Positions 22,476-34,702 of a DNA stretch of 64,000 nucleotides are shown in pieces (within the stretch, counting starts at the first letter, position 1; each line of letters starts with the position of its first letter). The DNA is taken from positions 1,426,001 to 1,490,000 of the forward strand of contig JAXQJY010000033.1 of NCBI GenBank assembly GCA_037042185.1, given 5' to 3'. The notes under the pieces were generated by a model that was given only the letters and a program-made list of their open reading frames with translations, was not told where the DNA came from and did no database searches. The DNA comes from Sordariomycetes sp. S80-01Y. Taxonomy: Eukaryota; Ascomycota; Sordariomycetes. Made by a program: the position numbers and the translations under genes.

Positions 22476-24530
22476 ATGAGGCTGTCACTCCTCGCGCTTC
22501 TAGCGCCGTACTTTGCAATGTGCTCTCCTGATAAGAAAACAGAAGGGTGGGGCAAGATCGAGGAAGGCGGGAACCGAGACCCCGGGGTCTACACCCCCTT
22601 TGACCCCAAGCCCGTTTTGGAGCTCCCTTATGGCAGATTCGAGGCCTTCTCCAAGCGCAATGGACTGTACAGAAGCTCTGAGTCGCGAGGTATCAACCGC
22701 TTACGTCTCGCAGTTGGACCTTCAAGAACATCCCCTACGCCGCCCCTCCCATCGGTGACCTGCGATGGCGGAAGCCAGCTCCTCCAGTGTCACGGGAGTA
22801 TCTCTCCAAGGGCGCTAGCCCTGATGCCGAACCGTACCAGGTCTGGATGGATGATATGAAGATCGTCGAGGAGAATCCGAACGCTGACCGCTATAACCGC
22901 CTGACGTCCACCTGGCTCTGGAAGCATAAGTTGGATCACGCCAAACTGTATGATGACTCCAAAAGCCTCGTTTGAGCATTGAGCTGACCGGCTGAATCGC
23001 AGCAATGGCCCGAGTGATGAGTTCTACCCTGGTCAATTCTACGGCGAGCACTGTCTACATCTCGATATCGTCGTTCCAGAGGCAGCTCTCGTTGAATCCA
23101 GGAAGCTCCCTGTTGTGGTCTTTATCCAAGGCGAGGCGTTTATGTCCGGCTCGAAAGAAACGATGCACCCCTTGTTCCCATTGTACGATGGGTATGGTTT
23201 GGTGGACGCGAGTGAAGGCGAAATGATCTACGTCGTCTTCAACTACAGAGTGGGTGCGTTCGGCTTCATGGGCGGGACCACCATGGAGAACGAAGGTGTC
23301 CCAAATGTCGGTCTCTGGGACCAGCGAGCTGTGTTCCAGTGGGTTCAGGATTACATCCCACTTGTGGGTGGCGACGCCAGCGAGGTCACGGCCATGGGAC
23401 ATTCCTCCGGAGCAAGCTCTATCATGTTCCACCTTACCGCAGAAGGGGGCACCCTCGACCCATTGTTCAAGTACGCAATCATGCTTTCGCCAACCTACAC
23501 GCCCATGTGGGATAGGCAAGGCGATGTCGAGGATCGCTTCCGGAAGTTCGCAAAGTTTGCAGGGTGCGAGGGCAAAGGGCTCGAGTGCCTTCGCAGCAAA
23601 CATAGCGATGCCTTGCAACGAGCTAATCAGGAGGTAGCCCTTGCAGAATCCGTGTTGAGGTACCCATTCGGCCCAGTCCCTGACGGCAAGTACATCCGCA
23701 ACCTCCCCATGCTGGAATGGGCCCAAGGCAATGTATGGCCCGTCGAGTCCGTCATCATGAGCCACACCAGCGGTGAGACTGGGGGTGCCGTCGACCCAGA
23801 GGACAAGCCGCAAGGGTGGTCGGAGGCTTACTTGCGAAGTCTCTTGCCCAAGGAGGTCGCGGGCCTACACTGGACCGACGATATTCTGGCGGCCTACCCT
23901 CTTCAAAAGGACAAGAAGAAGAACTCAAGTCCTGATTCTCTCATGTACAAAAATGAGACGCAAAGATTGGAGGAGATCATTCTTCACATGTGCTTCACCT
24001 GCCACACGCGCTGGCTCATCGAGGCCCTTGGGGAGGAGCGCGTCTACCTCCAATACTACGACACATTTCCCTTTGTTCACGGGTCTGATCTGGCTCCGCT
24101 ATTTTGGCAGAACCCCTACATGGTCCCGCATGGTCGCAGGCCCATGGCGGAAAAGAAGTACTTGGACAGAGTCAATAACGCCTTCTTCGTCAGACGCTAC
24201 AAGGAGTACCTCGTCAACTTCATCACCAGGAAAGGAAACCCAACGCACATGTACAACAGCTGGCCCGTTTTTGACGAGAGGAAAGGCAACTTCGAGGCGT
24301 GGGGCCATCCTACGCTGGGGACAGAGAATGACCCGGATGCCATTGGAAACGTGCTGGTCTCCCGGGCGGAGGCTCTCGGCGTATTGAGGAAACACGACTG
24401 GGATCCGTTCGACACAGAGGAGATCAAGAACATGCCGAAGAGCAAATGCGACGCCTGGAGGAACGTGTATGCACTGGCAAGCAAACTCTCGAATGGTAAT
24501 CGGACGGGGGTTGTCCGCCGCGATACATGA
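22476..24530 (+). CDS. Secreted type-B carboxylesterase
   Basis: Predicted 650 residues in three exons: 22476-22666, 22714-22947 and 23003-24530. Both introns (47 and 55 bases) are phase 2; the first has a weak GTACAG donor but restores the family block WTFKNIPYAAPPIGDLRWRK. The N-terminus MRLSLLALLAPYFAMCSP is a signal peptide, so the enzyme is probably secreted. The alpha/beta-hydrolase core shows GEHCLHLDIVVP, FNYRVGAFGFM, WVQDYIPLVGGDASEVT and the nucleophile elbow GHSSG, with Ser276. The elbow is GHSSG rather than the usual GESAG. A likely catalytic His lies in FVHGSDLAPLFW and an acid in HTSGETGG. The family hydrolyses esters; the substrate is not predictable. Start is fixed by the signal peptide. 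Confidence 0.9.
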
Positions 24531-26904
24531 AAGGAACTTCGAGAGTTCTGCGGTTCGTATACAAGCTGCTAGACAGCCAAGGCTCTCTGATATCTAACCA
24601 GATGACGTAATTAATAATCATAAGGCACGGAACTAGTATTAATCAGAAGGGGTGTTGTCTTGTTCTCTGCATCGATACGCCATAGTTAACTACCGCAAGC
24701 CGCACATTGGTCCCAAGCACAACCGCCGACAGCGAGTATCCCCGCGACCCAAGATCTCCAAGAGCTGCGGCTTACGCCTCTCTATTTTAGCAACACCAGA
24801 AGCGAAGCCTTGTTTGGTCTGCAGCCACCCAGCCTCGCATGTAGTGTGCCCTCGCTCCAGGTGCTGTAGGTGACTGATCGAGACACCACCGCTGCAAGCC
24901 TGCTGTGCCAAACGTTCTTGCCTTGCATCCCCTCTTTCCTCACTCGACCAATGGCTCTTCCATTCCAAGACCAGAAGATTGAGGCGAGGCGTGGAGGTAA
25001 GAGAGAAAGATGCCGGGGATTAGGATTACTCAACAACCTCTACGCCCGTCGTCCGAGTCCTGGGGCGCTCAAGGTATGTCTTTGCTGCATTCTGCAACAG
25101 ATCCAGGGTGCTCTGCATGTCCGATGTCGATATTTCATGCGCCTATACGGAGCTGGAACTAAATCGAGTCGAGTGATCTGGCTGCTGCAGGCATGGCAGC
25201 GGCACAATTCACGACGCTCAAACAACCCCTGAGGAAATCGTGATATATGATATGATCAAACCATTCGCGCCTCCATGATGACCCTTTCCGAAGCTTCGGA
25301 TCTCAACGCGAAGACAGCAAACAGAGCCAAGAGGTAGTGAATCTGAGTAGAGATGAATGCGAGCTGATGGAACGCAAACGGCCTCGGAGGTGACTCGACC
25401 ATAGGGTAGCCTGCGACCGTCCGATGTCGACGCATTAGTGTCGTAGTGTACCCCGAAACCGACCATAGCAATTGGAGGATCTCAAACCCCGTGAAGGGCA
25501 GTATTACAACCCCAGCAAGTTTAACATTCGCAGTAGTGTCTCGTCCCATCCCCATAGGAAGGTTACCCATTGCTGACGAGATGGACGTGTCATTGCCGGT
25601 CATCACCCAGCTCGACGGGTACTCTTGTCTTATGCATGGCTTCGAGGACACGCCGCTCCAGACCTTCCCGGAGAGCCTCACCGCTGCAAGAAGGTCTGGA
25701 TGGCTATCGTAAGGGGTCGCAAACATCCTCTTGTCCAGCTTGTCCACCTCGTATGGTGCCTAGATCTCGCGTTGCGCGCGCAACGATAAAACACACTCCC
25801 ACCCTCAATCCTGCAATGCGATCTCGCATGAAACGCACACATGCACCTTCGATACCCCCCACCCCAAAACAGCGGTGACGATGAGTGATCCGTGGCGCGT
25901 TCGACGCCAAATCGAGAAAGGTCGGTGAGGGGGCTAGACAGGGGCTGGTCACCGGATCCAAACTACAGGGACGACGCCGATGCGGGGCGCAAGGGTTCGT
26001 TGCTTTTTGGAAGTGTCAGGTTCAATCTCAAGGTCAGCTTCAACACTTCGCTGAAGATGTGACGAGGCTGGGGGCTTCGCTGTTCTAGACTCGGGGCAAC
26101 TGTTGAGGATCCCAGCTTGGGTGGATCATGCAATGGACATAGCCCATGCAGGCGAGGTCAGACGGGAGTGTCGATCGACAACAGACTACCAGGGACGAAC
26201 GAGGCGGAGAGAACTAACATGGTCCGGGGCCCATGGCTGGTGCTGCAGTAGTAGCGTGGCAGACGACAACCCCCGATTGGACGTGCGTACCGAGATCCAG
26301 AACTGAGACTGGGGCCAAGAGGACCGCGAGCCTGGTCCGAAACACCAGACAAGGCGGGTTCTCAGGCTTACGTGCCCAGGGACCGAAGCCGTCTACGCAA
26401 ACATTCTGCACGTTGTCACCAACGCGTGACGACACCTGCCGGACCAAATATGATCAGTCTTGTGCAGTGTCGCGGACTATCAAGCCCCCCTGAAGATTCA
26501 GGCAACATATCACGATCCGGGCAAGGCGGATGCTGTAGGTGTGGCATCCCATGTTCAACATCCTCACGATACTAGAAAGCCAAGGCTTGATATCAGAGAC
26601 AAATTCTCACATGATAGATCGTGTTGGGAAAGCAATGCAGAAATCTATTGGGAAACCAAACAAAGACCCATGATACCCCCAAGCGAATATGCCAAAACAA
26701 AAACATGAAGAAAATCCCGTCTCGCACCTCTCAAAGATGCTAGGGAGGTGCGAGTCTAACTCCGCGGTGTGAACCTTCGTAACTTTGATCCCTTCCCAAG
26801 GAACTCCTGGCGCTATGTCTTGTTGCTGGTCATGATGTGGATAAATGAACTTCGAACCGGCCGAACCGACGCTCCGCAAGCGTGGAGCGCCCGCGTGACG
26901 AGCC
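24531..26904. other. Gene-poor intergenic region
   Basis: About 2.4 kb. One weak membrane-protein-like frame is listed separately (25256-25747). The rest holds only short overlapping frames without motifs. A short perfect stem (CGCTCC / GGAGCG) with an 8-base loop lies at about 26870-26889, just beyond the 3' end of the FAD oxidoreductase; its significance is unknown. Confidence 0.4.
25256..25747 (-). CDS. Possible small membrane protein (weak)
   Basis: A 163-residue open frame with two hydrophobic stretches, LAGVVILPFTGFEILQLLW and FISTQIHYLLALFAVFAL, separated by a basic/proline loop. The frame opens with GTG; the first ATG lies seven codons in. It resembles fungal multi-pass membrane proteins of unknown function more than a chance frame, but it may be one exon of a longer gene or a decayed copy, since the region upstream (25.7-26.4 kb) gives only broken frames. 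No family is recognised. Confidence 0.28.
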   Translation of the reverse strand: MDKLDKRMFATPYDSHPDLLAAVRLSGKVWSGVSSKPCIRQEYPSSWVMTGNDTSISSAMGNLPMGMGRDTTANVKLAGVVILPFTGFEILQLLWSVSGYTTTLMRRHRTVAGYPMVESPPRPFAFHQLAFISTQIHYLLALFAVFALRSEASERVIMEARMV

Positions 26905-28360
26905 TCATTCGGTACCGTACGTGGCCTCGTCTGTCCACTCCTGCAAATCGCCAACGATCTGGTACGTGGGATTGGCCGAGTGGCCGTCGCCATTCTTCTT
27001 GTCCCACGCCCAGCGGTCAGCATACTCGGGGGCCAGCGTCCCCTGCATCATCTCGACAACGTAGTCTCCAATCACGGGGAGGAACTTCCAGCCATGGAAA
27101 GACCCGCCGGTTGCCACAAAGAGATTCTCGCAGTGAGGGTGCGGTGTAATGAGGAAGTCATGCGTCGGTGTGGACGCATCCCTGTGGCACAATGATAGTC
27201 AGCACGCAAGTTCCTCTGAGCCAGGGCGCAGCATTGGGGATCACATACCAGCACATCCTGTACGCATCAATGGAAACGTCCTTGGTCTCGTCGCCGTACA
27301 GCCCATCCATTGTCTTGCGGGCTCGCTTCTCGAAGAAATCGACAAACTTGGCGCTGGTCCATACGTTAAATTTGGAGTTGTCTGGAGCAAGCGACATTCT
27401 CTCTCCCGTGGCAGGGAATTCCACGTAGTTGGTGAAGCAGAGGTCGCAGTTGAACTTGATTGTTCCGTCTTTGAGAATGGACATGCCCTCGCCTGATAGA
27501 ATTAGATGGATTCAGCCCGAATTTTGCACTGGAGCCGTACCTTTGACCTGGGGAAGACAGTTCTTGAGAACCGGAATCGGTGACAGCTTTTCCTTCTGCG
27601 CTCCGTGCACCTTGGCGTGGAAGCTCACTGCGCCTGTGGCCTGGAGACGGTGGCCAACATGAAGTTTCTTGTTCTTTGGCGCACTCTGAGCCAGCAGAGG
27701 CGCTGTCCTTGCTCCAGTAGCCATGAGAACCTTGTCAGCCAGCAAGATCCTCCCATCCTTCAATTCGATACCCTCGCACTTGCCACTGGTGGTGAAGGAC
27801 AAGCGAGTCATCTCGCCAATGACATAATCGACACCATGGTCGACGGCCAGCTGAACCACAGCCCCGAGAGCCTTGTCCGCTTCAGCAAACCCCACATTGG
27901 GGTTGTAGAGAACCTCGTCAATGCCGTCAAAGTTGGAAGACTTGAAGGCGCCATTCCAGCGTCTGCGGACCTCTTCGACGGGAAGAAACTCGGAGCTGTT
28001 GGCAATTCCCATGTCCTTGTAGGCGGCAATGCTCTTCTTTCCAAAATCAGACGGGTCGGCCCTGAGCATGCCGACTTCGTGGTACCAAGGGCTGTAGGCG
28101 CTACCTGTGCGCCAGATGGGCATGGCCCTGTATAGCATGCGCATGTACAAAGTGTCTGGGTAGTCGTCACGAACAATCTTGTTCACGTCATGCGAGGCAG
28201 CTCTGGGGTTTGGGAAATTCGCCGTGTCAACAAGGGTGATCTTGACGCCACCCTGTCGGGCAAGGCTCAGGGCGGTGGCGGCTCCAAAGTTGCCGGCGCC
28301 GACAATGATGATGGACGACATGGTGCCGCCAGGATGGTGGGCTGTGCCGTTGACCGTCAT
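26905..28360 (-). CDS. FAD-dependent oxidoreductase, amadoriase/sarcosine-oxidase-like (DAO family)
   Basis: Predicted 446 residues in three exons: 28360-27541, 27492-27249 and 27181-26905. Introns of 48 and 67 bases (donors GTACGG and GTATGT) join frames exactly. The dinucleotide-binding motif IIIVGAGNFGAATALSLARQG with the acidic residue in LVDT marks the FAD site. ASHDVNKIVRDDYPD is the segment typical of fructosyl amine oxidases and fungal sarcosine/saccharopine oxidase relatives. The C-terminal ATGGSFHGWKFLPVIGDYV is the conserved FAD-closing block. Such enzymes oxidise secondary amines, giving peroxide; the substrate is not decided by sequence. The C-terminus is not an obvious SKL-type peroxisomal signal (it ends YGTE). 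A second ATG at 28321 (MSSIIIVGAG) could be the true start, giving 433 residues. Confidence 0.88.
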
Positions 28361-31300
28361 GGTGAGAAGAGGTTGTATGGTCTGAGATGATCTTGTCGAC
28401 AATTCAAAGAGGGGATGAAAGTGAAGGGCAAACAAGACTCAACGGCTGGGTTGGGTAAAAGGGGGAGCGGAGGGGGAGAGTCTCAGACTTTATACTCAAT
28501 GCGCGTGGTCCGGCAGTCGAGACGTGAATCATGAGCAGGCTAGTGGAAGTCAAGGCCTGAAAAAGGCGGGAGACAACATGAGAGCAAGGTACGTATTCGA
28601 ATCTGGACGGGTTTGCTCATCATCAGGTACGAGTAGCGTCACGGTCCGGTCAGGTCTCCAGTCAGCCCAAATTGGATGAGCAGCTAACTTGATGAGAAAA
28701 CATCAGAATTCTGGAGTACTGCGTAGGCACAAACCCGGCACCCCGGGCGCGGGCAACGCACAAATCACGGGCGCGGAAGCCGGACCCGTAGGGATTGGCG
28801 TCGGGTCCCCCAGCAGTAGCAAGATTTGTCTCAAAGGGCGCCAACGAAAAAGAAAGAGTCTAGGAGGATCCTAGACGCTCAGCCCAACCGTATCCAGGTG
28901 ATGGCAGACCGCGACAGGGGCAGAGGCAGAAGCAGTCGCTGCAGTCTGTGGTGAGCGCACACCCCCCCAATCAAAAAGAAAAAGGTGTACATACGTATGC
29001 TGTGTCCTTTTTTTACGCTGCCCACCCCTACCGCGTTATTGTTGTCTACGTACTCGCACCCCGTGCAAGGCGTGGCGTGGCATGGCATGGCATGGCCTGG
29101 CCTAGGTAGCATGGCGTAGGGCGGTAAAGGGTCTCTGGCCCTCCAGAGGAGCGGTCTTGTGCCACCAACGACAAGTAGCACTCTCTCCGCGCGCTTACAC
29201 GGGGGAGACAGGCATGGCAGACTTGGATGGCCCGAGCACGAGTGACGGGGTAACGAGCTCACCGGGTGACCGACCGGGCGAGCCTGGCCTGGCTTGCCTG
29301 GCTAGCAAAGGCAAAGAGGCGAGCTGCAGGCAAGGCCCAGCGCGCGAGAGCCACTGGCGACGAGAAGCGTTTGCGGCCGGACTGGGATTGCGGCATCCTG
29401 GAACGTCGATGCTCGATAATACGCTCGAGGCTACCGGGTACGGAGTACGGTACGTACAGCAGAGGTACCTTAGCCCTGGAACCGGTCGATCGGTATAGGA
29501 ATTGCAGGTAAAGTACGAGTAATTACTAGGGGGCCCGTGGGAACAGGGGACTTGGCACCCACCCTGTCCGATGAAAAGTCGGTAACCGCTTGTCCCCTTT
29601 GGTCGCGCATGGCTGGCAATCCTTACGACAAACCTCGCGTGTTTCCAGCAGATTGGGAGGGGGGCGAGGGAAAAGAAAGCCCATCATGCCGGCAGGGCGC
29701 GCGAGGAAAAAGAAACGAGGACTAGACGAAGGTCCGTCGTCGTCGTCGACTCCGCGAGGTGATATGAGGGTACCTTGGCAATTGGCTGGCTACCTTAGCT
29801 TCCTTGAGGGCAAGGTAGGTTACCAACTGAACTGAACCCCAAAGGGCCTCTCGCCTCCGGCCTTCGGCCATCATCATGCCAGTGAGGTGGCCCTCAGGCT
29901 GGCTGCAGTGCGCCTGCGGGCTGCGGGCTGCCAGGCTGGTGTGTGTGTGTGACCTCATGAATTCCTGGAGAAGACAAGGGCAACATCATTGCGCAGTGGC
30001 CGGCCCCGGGACTTCGCCTACGGCATGGAGCTGGTGGTGCTGCTGCTGCGAGATGCTCTTGGCCAACTGGCATTCCAGTATGGATTGTCTCGCGATGAGT
30101 GCCTCACCCGTGATTCGTCGGGCAGACACCGACAAGTGATCACGGGAACGAGCATTAGGCGATGCCTCGGAGGGTCTCTTCCCCAAAGCCTGCTCAGACG
30201 ATGTGAGTCCGCGCTGAACGTTGCGAAGAGGGTACATGTTATCACGCGGCCGAGCGCATGAGGCGCGAACTTCGGGGGGGGGAAGAGAAATCATCTCCCC
30301 TCACAGGGCTCCCCACCACCGTCAGTCAAACCCGCAACTGAAGGAGATGAGCCGCCGCCCTAGTTTCGGGGGGAGGGACGCTCGTCGGTTTGGGACTAGT
30401 TTAGTCTAGCTTCCAGTGGTCGTGTCCCCTGGGAATCGGATTTGAGAGTTCGGCGCCGCCACTCCACCCACTCCTCAGCGAGCGCCGTCGCCTTTTAGTT
30501 GGCTCCCACCCCTGTCCGATCTACGCCAGCAAGTGATTTCGGTCCTCAGCCTCCAGGATCAGCCTCCTGGATCAGCCTCCAGGGGACGTGTTGTACAAGG
30601 CCTCGCGACATCTTTTAGACCGATGTTGGACCTGCCTCGTCACGAACAGTCGTTCTCTTGCGCATCAGGTCGGCTTCCCCGGAGCTCCTGTATCTACATA
30701 GCATCTTGTTGTCTCTTGCCAGTACTCCGGTGTTCAGTGGCCCCTCCGGCAGGCGCGGGAGAGAAGCGACGGTGCGTGGTCTTTTGACGGAGTACCCGCA
30801 CTGGCGATGCTCATCTCATCTCCTAGTAGTGTCTTGTGCTGGCTTGGATCGGTTGGAGGCTAAAACCGGCGCTGCCTCCTGGACCGGCAGCCGAACTCAA
30901 TTAGTTGTCTCGCCACTAGGACTTGTTTCCTCTTCCCATCTCCCCGTGTCACACACGCACAGCTGTCAGCCAAAAGTCAAATCCGCGATCAGGGTATCAC
31001 ATTGCTCAAGGCTCCCCAGTCCGGTGGGCCAGACCACCGGACTAGCCCACCTTGCCCGCACCTTTGGGAAGACACGTGCCCGCGAACCAGCGGTGACGAC
31101 CTGGGAGAGGGACCTGTTTGCGTGGTGCAGACTCACTGCATGTGGGGTTGCCGGAGTCCAGCTGAGATCCGAAGTCAAGCTGGAAGCGCCCTTGGCAGCC
31201 TCGATGTCGAGAACAAGGCCTGGCCGCCTAGCCTCGAGCGATTCCGCCGGCGTGGTTGTCAGCCCTCTGCACATGTTGCCGGTGTGCGGGTGCCCAATGA

Positions 31301-33613
31301 GATGCTACGCCTGTGATCCAGACCCCTGATGACTCTTCCCTCGTTTGCTGTCCCTGACGTGATGACACAGGCGTACGTCGTACCGTCACATTGGGGGAGA
31401 AAAATAACGGTGAGTAATAGAGGACACGCCCTGGCTGGTCTCTTCTCTCCGCGATTGCTCGTCTGTCCGCACCAGAACACGACACATGGTCCTTGCAACT
31501 CCACCTTGGCGACAGATGAGTGAGAGCGCCGCTGGACGAAACCCCCCGAGCGCCGTCTCTTTCTCTTCAGCAAGCTCACGCGAGGCTCGCAGGCGTGTGT
31601 CAAACTAGCGGCACCGCGACAAGGGTCCAAGACAATCTGCAGTTAATTGGGAGTTGTTTGAGATTGGGCTGCAGAGAAGACGTAATGGTGGGCAGAGTCA
31701 TAGACGTGGCAACGGCCGTGGCACGGGGGCTCCAGCTTCGCATCGGGACCTGTGTAGAAACTTGACACGGCACCCGTAGCTGATGTTGCGCGACTCTTTG
31801 CGCGCGTGTGGCAGTCTCAGGCCCGCGTCGACCAGGATGTTGCTCGGTGCGGACAAATCCTCCATCTGCCACCTCTCTCGATTGCAGATAGACAGACGCC
31901 GCGGTCATGCGAGTCATGATCTGTCACAGCAGCGTGGTCGTACCAGCCTGGACCATGTTCGCCGAGTACTCCTCTTAGCAGCAGCAGCAGCTGCTGCTGC
32001 TGCGACAGACATGCGTCAACGGTCGCCGCGATCCCCAGCACCGCGTTCCTGGGTTCGCCTCATCGTAAGTCCAAGGTCCCGCATGGTGATGTGCCTGCAA
32101 CCACTTGGACTAAACCCCTTATTTGTGGGGCCACCACTTCCCCCCCCCTTTATACCCGTAGCGCCGCTCGGGAGGCGTTCTTGACCTCGCCTGTCAACGG
32201 TCGGCACAGGCCGATAAGGTCTGGCCGCCACGTCTTGCCTCGGATCTTTCTCACGTGTGCCGCCGTCAGGATTTCTCCGCGTGTTCTAGAAGATGCTCAG
32301 GCTTCTTCAGCCGGTGGCCGAAGCGCTGGTGATGCGTGATGCGGTTGGTGCCACGGCAGAAGCGAGCAGATACAGCTCGGATTCGCCCCAGGCTCTGCCT
32401 CGACGGCTTGTTGCCGAGCAGCCTCTACAGTGTGACAGCTACCTCGAATCCTGACCTGGTGATTGCCTGCAGTTCTTGGTAATGGGCAGCGACCGACTCC
32501 TGTTTGGGATGCGAGGCTGCATACCCGTCCTACGCATCCCATGTAAGCCCGACAACAAATGCAAGATGCAAGGCGGCCGGGCTGGCGCGAGTGTTGAAGA
32601 TTGTGGCGGCAGCGTCGCATCTGGCCGCTGTGTGCCAACGTTGCTGCGCCGTCATCTGATGACCTGTCGCCTCGGGCGTTGATATGTTTGTTGACGTGCC
32701 TCCCGGCCATTTGCTCGTTCGAAGTCATGAGACGAGAATCGGTGAGACTGTCGTCCTGACCGGTGAGGGTCTCGACAACGTTGACGCGGAGATGTGCATG
32801 CGGAGGCGGCGCTTGGCGCTGATGAAGCTGCCCAGGTTAGGTAGAAAGCGAGAATGTTGCCCCCAAGCGCGACACACCCTCGAGCTACCTTCAACACCCC
32901 ACTTCAGTTGTTAAGGTACAGCCGTGGCAGGGACGGGAAAGCGTAGGTAGGGCGTAAATGGCTACAGGCGGCTGCCTCGTCTCGTCACTACTACTACCCT
33001 CCTACCTTATGGAGCACCTAATCTGTCAACTATTTACTATTGCGGACATTGCAAGCATCCTGGCTGCTCACACTGCGTATCTTCCCGTCTTTTCCTGCGT
33101 GTACAGAGTTTAAAGTGGCTCTGAAAGCACCATATAGCCTCGTGTGATTTCCACGAATCTGTGCTTCCTCGGGCCAACGACCACATCAGTGCCCCTGATC
33201 CATCGGTCTTAGCGAGCACGATCCTCCCGACCTTGTTTCCGTCAGGCCCCGTCGGGTGCCTTCTGCACCCATACCGCGTTTGCCGAGCAAGATCAGGCAA
33301 CGGTTTTGCTTCGCTTGCAACGACGCACATTCCCCTTTTGTCGCCGCAAGAGCCGATCCCACCCATGTGCTGTCCGAGGCCACCCGACCAACGTTGCTAC
33401 AGCCAGCTCACTGTAGGAGCCCTGCGATTCGTATAAGGAATACTACAGTACGTCAGGTGTGCTATTCAGCTGGTTCGTCGTCATGTCACAGTCGAAGGGC
33501 TTGGGAAGCGTCAGCGACGACTACGTCACCCCCATAGCAGTGCTTCGACGGGTTCCTAGGTGGCATTACTATAGCCTGGCTGGACATCCCCATCGCGGAC
33601 GACTTCCTGCTGT
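28361..33613. other. Long gene-poor region (5.2 kb)
   Basis: Between the FAD oxidoreductase and the C2H2 gene I find no frame with a recognisable domain, no consistent exon chain and no tRNA. The longest open frame (30658-31329, plus) has erratic composition. Local structures are GGCATGG-type repeats near 29072-29100, three imperfect GATCAGCCTCC units near 30545-30580, and a CAG/CTG palindrome at 31978-32003. The 5' part should hold the promoter of the FAD oxidoreductase. It may include unannotated non-coding RNA or long UTRs, which cannot be seen from sequence alone. Confidence 0.5.
31978..32003. repeat. Perfect 26-base CAG/CTG palindrome
   Basis: GCAGCAGCAGCAG is followed immediately by its exact reverse complement CTGCTGCTGCTGC, with no spacer. 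It can fold as a hairpin or cruciform on either strand. It lies outside any predicted gene. Confidence 0.9.
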
Positions 33614-34702
33614 TCAGGATGCCTCGATTTTCATCAAGGTATGTCTGGAAGCTCTTCGTTGACCAGGTGAGGGAGGCACGTGGCTGACTGTGCTTTTGTG
33701 CCGTTCTAAGCCGTCTCTCCGAGCAAACTTGCGCTTTTTCGGCGGATTCGGGCAGTGTTCTTCCTCGCATTTGAAAGGCTTGCGATGCTTGTTGCAATGT
33801 TGCCTGCTCGCTTGGATGTTAGCACCGGCAGGGTGCATTGGTCCGGGGACACTTACACGAACGACGAGTTGCGTTCAAAGGCGACCAGGTTGCCGTCTTT
33901 GTCCACCCCGCCTTTAGTGCATCGCTCACGTTTAGGGCAGTGGTACACCCCTTTACCCCTGTTTGCCAATGCGTCCATGTCGACGCCCTGGAAGAGCTCG
34001 TCTTCACTGTCATCCGAAGCCTCCGAAGCCGGAGCGTGGTCATTGGGTGACTTCTGATCTCGCTGGCCACCCGCCGGCAGCGTGCGACGTGAACGATCTT
34101 TGCCACCGATCTTGTCCCCAAAGTCCAGCCTACCGGGATACGGAGAAGCGCTAGAGGTGGAATGGCCGGTGCCGTTGCAATTTGGCCAATTTTGGCTTCC
34201 CCAGATTTCCTGCAAATTCCTGCGGTATTGCGCCGTGGCTTCATTGGTTTGTCTGACGTTGCTAGATTAGTTTCTACCCCGATGTGCCTCTGGGCTGCTG
34301 CGGCATGAGGCAGACTCACCTGATCAGTAACTTTTTTTCTTGGACTCTTTTTAGGAGTCCGTTATCTGCGAGATGGTGGTGATCATTGCCCTCCCGGGCT
34401 TTCTCTTTCAGCAGCTGGGTAAAGAAGTCAGACTCCTGAAGTTTGGCTGTGAACTCGGCCAGCACGGCTGCAGTCCGCAAGACGAAGGCGCCGACATCTT
34501 CCCAATCGTCGGCTTCGCTGGTTTGGTTGGACATGCTGCTTGCTGCATCGGCGTCCGCGACCACGCGTTGAGCAGTGGAAAGCATTTCCCGCATCAAGCC
34601 ATCTACTTGATGACCTCGGTTGCGATCCGACTCGCCGGCAACGGATAGAGACGCACCGAGGCCAGGCTCAAAGACCTGCATGGGGGATAGAGGGCCCGAC
34701 AT
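33614..34702 (-). CDS. C2H2 zinc-finger protein with two fingers
   Basis: Predicted 325 residues in three exons: 34702-34320, 34261-33857 and 33803-33614. Introns of 58 and 53 bases (GTGAGT and GTAAGT donors) are both phase 2. Splicing rebuilds two adjacent fingers near the C-terminus. Finger 1 uses Cys236, Cys242, His265 and His269 (YHCPKRERC to FVQHCNKH). Finger 2 uses Cys275, Cys280, His298 and His304 (FKCEEEHC to FARRDGLERH). The second intron falls inside finger 1, which strongly supports the model. The linker RKPF and the FARRDGLxRH block are typical of fungal C2H2 regulators. The N-terminal half has an acidic, helical region (DDWEDVGAFVLRTAAVLAEF). Likely a nuclear DNA-binding regulator; targets unknown. 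The last 20 residues after finger 2 are uncertain. Confidence 0.8.

Noticed and set aside
30658-31329. 223-codon plus-strand frame
   Set aside because: No domain, scattered cysteines and several overlapping frames of similar quality on both strands.
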